Of a DNA stretch of 64,000 nt, positions 21,378 to 30,500 are shown one piece after another. Both the position numbers and the translations under genes were made by a program. Source of the stretch: Shinisaurus crocodilurus (lineage: Eukaryota > Chordata > Lepidosauria > Squamata > Shinisauridae). The stretch spans positions 299,600,726 to 299,664,725 of the forward strand of contig CM037877.1 in NCBI GenBank assembly GCA_021292165.1, read 5' to 3'. The first letter of the stretch is position 1. Each line of letters starts with the position of its first letter. Under the pieces are notes generated by a model. That model had not been told where the DNA came from. It did no database searches and saw only the letters and a program-made list of their open reading frames with translations.

Positions 21378-24300
21378 AGGATCATTTAGTGGTTTCCAGC
21401 TTTTGTGCAGTTTCCCCCCCTATTCTAAGAGGCTGAAATGCCTCTCCGAAGGCTTCATGACTGGCAGTAAGAGCTTTAAGCTAAACTATAATGGCGCTTT
21501 CGGTGTTTTGGCCTCCAACCTTTTGGCCTCCAGCCCTGCCCACTGCTGGAATATGGCCCCCAAGAGCTCCCCTGCAATTGAAATCGGCCCTCAGGCTGAA
21601 AGAGGTTAGATAGCCCAGATCATAGAATCATGGAACAGTAGAGTTGGAAGGGGCCTACAAGGCCATCGAGTCCAACCCTCTGCTCAATGCAGGGACCCAG
21701 GTCAAAGCATCCCCGACAGATGGCCGTCCAGCCGCACCTTGAATGCCTCCAGGGTGGGAGAGCCCACCACCTCCCTAGGTAGTTGTTGGTTCCATTGGCA
21801 TATTGCTCCAACAGTCAGGAAGTTTTTCCTGATGTCCAGGCGGAATCTGGCTTCCTGTAGCTCGAGCCCATTATTCCGTGTCCTGCACTCTGGGATGATG
21901 GAGAAGAGATCCTGGCCCTCCTCTGTGTGACCATCTTTCAAGTAGAATCATAGAATCATAGAAAAGTAGAGTTGGAAGGGGCCTACAAGGCCATCGAGTC
22001 CAACCCCCTGCTCAATGCAGGAATTCAGGTCAAAGCATCCCTGACAGATGGCTGTCCAGCTTCACCTTGAATGCCTCCAGAGTGGGAGAGCCCACCACCT
22101 CCCTAGGTAGTTGGTTCCATTGTCTTATTGCTCTGACAGTCAGGAAATTTTTCCTGATGTTTAGGCGGAATCTGGGTTCCTGTAACTTGAGCCCATTATT
22201 CCGTGTCCTGCAAACTGGGATGATCGAGAAGAGATCCTGGCCCTCCTCTGTGTGACCACCTTTCAAGTACTTGAAGCGTGCTATCATATCTCCCCTCAGT
22301 CTCCTCTTCTGAAGGCTAAACATGCCCAGTTCTTTCAGAGCTCAGTTCCCAGTCCCCTGATCACCTTTGTCGCCCTCCTCTGAACCCTCTCCAGTTTGTC
22401 TGCATCCTTCTTCAAGGGCGGTGCCCAGAACTGGGTGCAGGACTCAAGATGAGGCCTAACCAGTGCCAAGTAGAGGGGAACCACTACACCACTGTTCCAC
22501 CCCGCCCCCACCCCCAAATGGCAAAGGAGGCCAACCGTGTTTTCTCCCCCTCGACCCATCCAGCAACGACGGGGTCTTTGACATCGCTCTGGGGGTGAAT
22601 GTCCTGGTCGGCCATGACGGGACGGTTCAGTGGCAACCGCCAGCCATCTACCGGAGCAGCTGCAGCATCCAGGTGAGTGTGTCCGGAACGGAACCGGGTA
22701 GCAGCAGCATTTACCCATTCTTTGTACCGGGAAGGCAGAATCGCCCGCAGTTGGGTATGGAACTGTAGCAAGAAGAACGTCCGGGGAGCACTGCTGGGTC
22801 GGGCCAAGATGGGTCCGCCCAGCGCACCACCCGGTGTCGTAACCTGACTTTCCAGAGCCGTGGCAGAAGTCCCCGTAAAACCTTTTATTGCAGTAAATAA
22901 CGGGGAGGAGCACACACACACACCCCGGTCTCCTCTGATTCGAGACGGAAAGGACAGGCGCTTGCAAGAGCCAGCCCAGTTCCTTCTGCCGTGCTCTTTG
23001 CGTGGAAGAAGCGGAAGGTGGGTGAGGCCAAGGCGGGCTCTGGCGATGTCGTGGCAAGAACAGGACTTCGGGGACGGGGGGCGGGCAGTCTTGCCCCGGC
23101 ACCTGATCGGGAGCAGGAATCTGTTGGGGCGAAGTGCTGTGAACCCTCATCAATGCTCAGCCTATATTATTATCATTATCGTTGTTGTTATTATTATTTA
23201 TTTATTTCATTTCTGTACCGCCCAATAGAATCATAGAATCATAGAATCATAGAAAAGTAGAGTTGGAAGGGGCCTACAAGGCCATCGAGTCCCACCCCCT
23301 GCTCAATGCAGGAATCCAGGTCAAAGCATAGAATCATAGAAAAGTAGAGTTGGAAGGGGCCTACAAAGCCATCGAGTCCAACCCCCTGCTCAATGCAGGA
23401 ATCCAGGTCAAAGCATCTCTGACAGATGGCCGTCCAGCTGCACCTTGAATGCCTCCAGAGTGGGAGAGCCCACCACCTCCCGAGGTAGTTGGTTCCTAGC
23501 TGAAGCTCACAACAATTCATAGAAAAGACAAAACCACAAATACAATAAAAACAGCATACAATTCCAAATATACAAAATTTAAAACAAGAATTTAAAACAA
23601 TTTGAGCAGCTAAAACCATTTTTAATATAGCTAGACTGACACAAAAGTCCCCCATATGCCATTAAATGCCATTGAATGCCTTGGCATAGAGGGCAGCCTT
23701 AACCTGGCACGGAAAAGATTTCAGAGTTGGCGCTAGATGGGCCTCAGGGGGGAGATCATTCCATAATCAGAGGGGGCCACCACTGAGAAGGCCCCTCCCC
23801 CTTTGTTGCCACCTTTCGAGCCTCCCTCAGAGGTGGCACTCGGAGGAAGGCCTCACATGCAGAGCTAAGTGTCTGGGTAGATTCAGGTCAGGAGAGGCGC
23901 TCCGTCAGGTATTGTGGTCCCGAGCCATGTAAGGCTTTTTAATAGGTCAAAACCTGCACCTTGAATCGGGCTTGAAAGCATACAGGCAGCCGATGCAAGC
24001 GGGCCAGGATCAGTGTTATATGCTTGGACCGTCTGGTCCCAGTTATATGTAAATAAACCTTATATCACAGAAATGCCTTAAGTCTCCGTTGACCCCTCCT
24101 TCGAAGGAAACCGAACCTCGGTCAAACCCTGGAGTCCCTGAAATGTCTCTCCTCTCGGAAGTGGGTTGCACCTACGTGACAGTATTTTACAACACGAGGT
24201 GACGGAGACACATTCCTGGCAGGAGCTGCCGGTTCCCCCTGACTACTCTCTGGGCGTTTTTTCTCTGTTAGTTTGTTTCTGTTTCCTTGCGGGGTGCCAG

Positions 24301-24476
24301 GTGACCTACTTCCCGTTCGACTGGCAGAACTGCACGATGGTCTTCCGCTCGTACACTTACGATGCCTCAGAGGTCACCCTTCTGCATCCGCTCGGCAAAG
24401 ATGGGAAGGAGCTGAAGGAGATTGTCATCTATGAAAACACGTTCATCGGTGAGAAAATGCGTGACACGGGGTTGTG

Positions 24477-24513
<37 letters not shown>

Positions 24514-27500
24514 AGGGACTGTCCATGTCTCTCTCACTTTCTTTTATGAGGCTTAGCTGGTGCCTTCCAGATGCATTGGACTGCAACTCCCATCATTCCC
24601 AGCCAGCATGGCCAACGGAAGGCACCAAGCTGGGGAAGGGCTGGCTTCCTTGATTTGTGCCAGGGTTCACAAGGGTTAGCCCGAGAGCAGCTCTTTCTAA
24701 GGCCAAGGCCAACATAACCAAAGACCTTGCGCATATGCCGACGTGTGCGCCCCGCCGCCCCGTTCCCTGCACATTTCTAGTATTTAATTCAGTGTCGTCA
24801 TGTCATAGGGGTCCCCTTCCATCTCAAGCAGCCGCAAGAGGCGTCCCAAGAGTTGGGTTCCTTCCGCATGCTGCATTCTTCCGCATTCTTCCTGATACAC
24901 GGGTAAAGAACAAAATGGCGGGTGGGCGGGCAGCCAAGATGGAGGACTCGTTGACGTAACGATAGGACAGGACTGGCGGTTGGGTCAAGGGCCTTCACCC
25001 GTACTTCCTCCTCTCTGTTCTTTTTGGCAGACAACGGACAGTGGGAGATCTGGCACAAACCGTCCCAGAAGAACACCCTCCCCGGTGACCCGCTGTACGA
25101 GGACATCACCTTCTACCTCATCATCCGCCGCAAGCCGCTTTTCTACCTCATCAACGTCATCATCCCTTGCATCTTGATTACGATCCTCGCCATTTTTGTC
25201 TTCTATCTCCCACCCGACGCCGGTGGGTGCCCAAAACCAGCCTTCGTCTTGACTCTTGCAGATCGTTGGGGGTCGGCCTCCTTTGAACCTTTCTTTTTGC
25301 CTTCTAAAACCAAATTATTATTTCCCTCGCAGTGCCATGCAAAACGTCTTAGCAACACCCACTTCCCATCCTTCCAAAATCTGCCTCCGGCTCACAGAGT
25401 CACCCACACACTAACATATCGATCAAATGATTGATCTACTAACGTACTGATCTGTTATCATCATCCTCGGACAGACTCAGGTGACCTCTTTTGAACACAC
25501 TTTGTCCCCTTTAACAGGTGTGCCCAGAATGGGATCATATTATACAGCACACTTCCCCAACCTGGCACAACCTCCCAGATGTGTCTGACTACAACTCCCA
25601 TCATCTGGAGTTGGGATAGGAATGATGGGGCTTGTAGTCCGATACATCTGGAGAGCGCCACTTTGGGAAAAGCTGTTAGTCTAAAAACTGTGGGTTATTT
25701 TGTTCTGATAATGGTATTCTTTTGTTAAGTTTTGATGGTTTGTGGGCTGCCTTGAATGCCATCTGAAAACTCGGTAGATCGGTCAGTTGGTCGGTTGGTA
25801 GATGAGAGGAAAGCTGACAGACGGTAGGAGAAAGGATGGCATTTAACACACTTTTAATTTAATTTAAAAGATTTATAAGATGCCTTTTAGGGTAACCCCC
25901 CCGCCTCTCAAAAGAGGCATACAACAAAAAACCAAAAACATAATAAAACAATGAGGTCAATAATAAAAATATTGATCAAACCAGAAAGAAGGAAAGAAAG
26001 AAAGTTGGGGCACAGTCCTATGCACAGTCTCGCCTAGACTACTGTAATGCGCTCTACGTGGGGTTACCCTTGAAGACGGTCCGGAAGCTTCAGCTGGTAC
26101 AGAATGCGGCGGCTCGCCTGATTAAGGGCAGCCGCCGGCGTGATCACATCACGCCAGTGCTTAATGAGTTGCACTGGCTACCAGTTGCTTGCCGAGCTGA
26201 ATTCAAGGTGTTGGTTTTGACCTTTAAAACCCTACACGGCTCCGGCCCAGCTTATCTCAAGGAGCGCCTCCAGCAACATCAAGTAGGCCGCTCAACAAGG
26301 TCTGCCACGGACGGCCTTCTCCTTATTCCATCAGCCAGAGCAGCCAGGCTGGTGGGGACTAGGAAGAGGGCCTTCTCTGTGGCGGCCCCCACATTATGGA
26401 ACTCCCTCCCTGGTGACCTTCGCCATGCCCCCTCCGTGATGAGCTTCCGCCGTGCATTAAAAACATGGCTGTTCAGGCGGGAATATGGGGTGGGTTAGGT
26501 TTTTAATGAGAATTTTTTATATTGTTTTAATTATTATATTTTATTGTGTTTTACTGTATTTTAATTGTACATCGCCCAGGGTGGCCAGGTGACCGGCCAG
26601 ATGGGCGATTGATAAATATAATAAATAAATAAATAAATAAATAAATAAATGCATGTTTAGACCGCAAAAAAGTCCTACAACTCCCAGCATGCCCCAGCCA
26701 GCCATGCTGGCTGGGGCATGCTGGGACTTGTAGGACTTTTGTGCGGTCTAAACATGCATAGGATTGCACCCGAAGTTTCTTGCACCCGAAGTTTCCTAAC
26801 TTGAAATCATGGATTTCAGTGGTACTTAAATGCATATAACGTTCTCTGCCTGTGACTATTTCGGAAAAACAGACACCCGAGTGGATGTCTTTCCCGCCCT
26901 TTGACATGCTGTGGGTCAGGCATTTAGTTCTGATGGCCAGGTGGGAAAGGCACCTTTGCTGAGCCGGGCTCCGTCCTCACCCTCACCCAGGCGAGAAAAT
27001 GACGCTGTCCATCTTCGCCCTACTCACCCTCACGGTCTTCCTGCTCCTGCTGGCCGACAAGGTGCCGGAGACGTCCCTGGCGGTGCCCATCATCGTCAAG
27101 TACCTCATGTTCACCATGACCCTGGTCACCTTCTCCGTCATCCTCAGCGTGGTGGACCTCAACCTGCACCATCGCTCGCCAAATACCCACGAAATGCCCT
27201 TCTGGGTGAGGCAGGTATGGCTTTGCCCTCTAGGAGGTACCAGGTCTGGGACCAGCTGCGTCCAACGGAACGGAGGAACAGTGGAAGCTGCCACAGGCGG
27301 AGTCAAACCAAGTGGCCCACCTAGCCCAGTCTTGTTGACACTGACTTGCAGCCATGGCTCTCCAGGGTTTCAGGCAGGATGATCTCCTAGGCCAGTGATG
27401 GCTAACCTATGGCACGGGTGCCTCAGCTGGCACGCAGGGACCTCTCTGTGGGCACTCGAGCCATGGGTCGCCAGATCGCGAAAAGACCGTCCCCTTCTGC

Positions 27501-30500
27501 AAAACACTAATGATCTTGTTCTTTCTCACAGTGTGGAACAGAATGATTTTATTCTAGAATTCCTGTTACAGAATTCTTTTCTACATTGTTATCACATTTA
27601 AAAGATTTTGAAGAATGATGCACAGAGCATGGCTTGGATGTAAAGCCCTAACAGTTGACCTGAGTGCTGCATGTGTTGCTCTCAAACTAAGGGAGTATGA
27701 GCCAAGGTTTGACAAATTATCAGCATGCATGCAATAGCAAAAATCACATTAATTGTGCAAAAGCATGCCCAATGCAAACTTTTACCTAATGCAGTGTTTG
27801 CAGTCCAAGACATAAAGTGTTTAAAGTGTTTAAGCACGTTTAGTTTTCTTGTTTATCTTGCTCATCCTATTACAGGTTGACTTTTACTTTTACTAATCCG
27901 ACACCTGTAGAAGCAGGGAAAGGACCCAGGGTAAAGCTTGCCCCATACAATTTCAGTCTGGCATATACGTAATCATATTACAAGTTGAGAATCCCTTATC
28001 CAAAAATACATGTGCCTAATTATTTTAAAAGTTTGTATAAATTCCCTTCAGGCTATGTGTACAATGTAGTACTATAATATTTTTTTGAGTTGATTTTTTT
28101 TCCAACAAAAAACTGTTGGTATCATTGAAAGCTCTGTTATTGTGTTTTTCTTTTAAGACAAAATATGTTAATTAGTTCGAACAACTGTATGAGTTGCTTT
28201 TCCAAAACTAAAACCTGGGTATTCAGGTTTAATTGCAGTGTTGGCACTTTGAAATAAATAAGTTAGTTTTGTGTCGCAGTTTGGGCACTCGGGCTCAAAA
28301 AGGTTCGCCATCACTGTCCTAGGCCTACCTGGAGATGCCAGAGATCGAACCTGGGACCTTCTGCGTGCAAATCAGGGCCCCCATTGCTGAGCTATGAGCT
28401 CTCACTAGAATCATGGAATCATAGACTAGTAGAGTTGGAAGGGGCCTACAAGGCCATCGAGTCCAACCCCCTGCTCAGTGCAGGAATCCAGGTCAAAGCA
28501 TCCCTGACAAGAGGGCTGCCCAGCCGCACCTTGAATGCCTCCAGAGTGGGAGAGCCCACCACCTCCCTAGGTAGTGGGTTCCATTGTCAGGGCAGGTGCA
28601 AGGCAGTTTGGTGCCCTAGGCAAGATCAGATATTTAGCGCCCCTCCCTTCCCACTTGAGCCCTCCCTCCCTCCAGCCCTATGCTCCTGGTGGCGCCCGCT
28701 TTAGCCCTGCGCCCTAGGCAGCTGCCTAGTTGGCCTAATGGTAGCACCGGCCCTGTCCATTGTCTTATTGGTCTAACAGTCAGGAAGCTTTTCCTGATGT
28801 CCAGGCAGAATCCGGCTTCCTGTAACTTGAGCCCATTATTCTGTGTCCTGCAATGCTGGCTGGGGAATGCTGGGAGTTGTAGGACTTTTTTTTTTTTTGG
28901 TCTAAACATGCATAGGATTGGTTCCTTAAGTTCTTTTGACTACCCTCAGGTGCCAGACTATGGAAAGCCCCTCACCAAGACTATGGAAAGCCCCTCACCA
29001 AGACCACCATAGTCATAACAATACTTTGCAAGGGTCTCTCAGACAGAAGTTTAGGAGAAATGGATACAGATGTCTTCCCTCCCCTGCTCTCTCTCTCTAG
29101 ATTTTTATCCACAAGCTCCCACGGTATTTGGGCCTGCGGCGTCCGAAGCCAGAACCCTTCCTCAGACGCACCCCCCCGCACCCGAAACAAGAAGTCACCG
29201 TGAAAAGCAACCGCCATACGGATGAATATTTCACCCGTACCCCTGCCTATGACTTCCTCAAGCCCAACAGGTGAGTGCCTGACTTGACATGGGATGCCTT
29301 GGCACAGAAAATAGATGTGGCTGGAAGGGAGGGAGGGAGGGTCCATTTCTGGAAATTCTTGAAATTATGGAGGTGGAAGTTTAGGGGATTCCGCTCCCCC
29401 TTGTACAAAAAAAAATTAGGAAAATGAATAGAAATTACAGAAATGTCATAAATAACTTTAAAAGCCTGTTGCATTTGTTGCAAAACAGGTGAGGGATGAA
29501 TATATTCAAGTCTTGCGCCGGGAGGAAGACCTTTTTCAAAGTTGTCCTGAGACATACTGTTGGTGCCTGAAACAGGAAACCCAGATGACTTCCTTTCCCC
29601 CCCCCCCCCGCGCATGTGACAGAAGTATATTATAATAATTTGTTGCTCTTTGGCGCCCCCAAGATTTGCCTTTTGCCTTTTGGAGCCATAGCAGGGCCCA
29701 AATAGTTCCAGAAAAATCCCTGAAGTATGCAGGTTACCGTTGTGCTTCCCTGCCAAATCTTCCTCTCTTTGCTGCTTCGGCACCAATTCCCCCCCCCCCC
29801 CCGGGTTGTGTTCTTGCTGAAAGTAGTACATGGGCAGAAAGATGTCTGGCTTGCATCATCTCCTTTGTTGTTCTTTTCTGTTAGAACGCCAAGGTCCACT
29901 GACCAGATCCAGATACAAAATGGTGTCCCACAGGGTGGAGTCATTTGTCTAGTGTATTTGCTGAAATGCCGGGCAGATTTGTTCATGTGACAATAGGCCA
30001 TTGAGAGTGCCGTGAAGCCTACTCAGAGGACAAACAAAGCCAATTGAGAGTAAGGGCAAACTTTCTGGGATCATTGGCACGACCCTCACACTGAGTGGGC
30101 AAATATTTTTGCCACCTTTTTGGAGCAAGCCCAGAAAAATCATCAAGGGTGTGTGTGTGTACTTTGAGCCACTGCCGATATTTTTCACAAAAAGAGCCCC
30201 CCAATACTACAAGTGAGAAGGATCTTGGAATTGTGGTAGATCACAAACTGAATATGAGCCAGCAATGCGATGTGGCTGCAAAGAAGGCAAATGCAATTTT
30301 GGGCTGTATTAATAGAAGTATAGCTTCCAAATCGCGGGAAGTGATCATTCCCCTTTACTCGGCACTGGTTAGGCCTCATCTTGAGTACTGCGTCCAGTTC
30401 TGGGCACCTCACTTTAAGAAGGACGTAGACAAACTGGAGAGGGTTCAGAGGAGGGCAACAAGGATGATAAAGGGACTGGAAACAAGGCCCTATGAGGAGA

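Noticed and set aside
22335..23153. 272-residue minus-strand frame across CHRNB1 exon 5
   Set aside because: Antisense shadow of exon 5 joined to a CR1 end; no independent family features.
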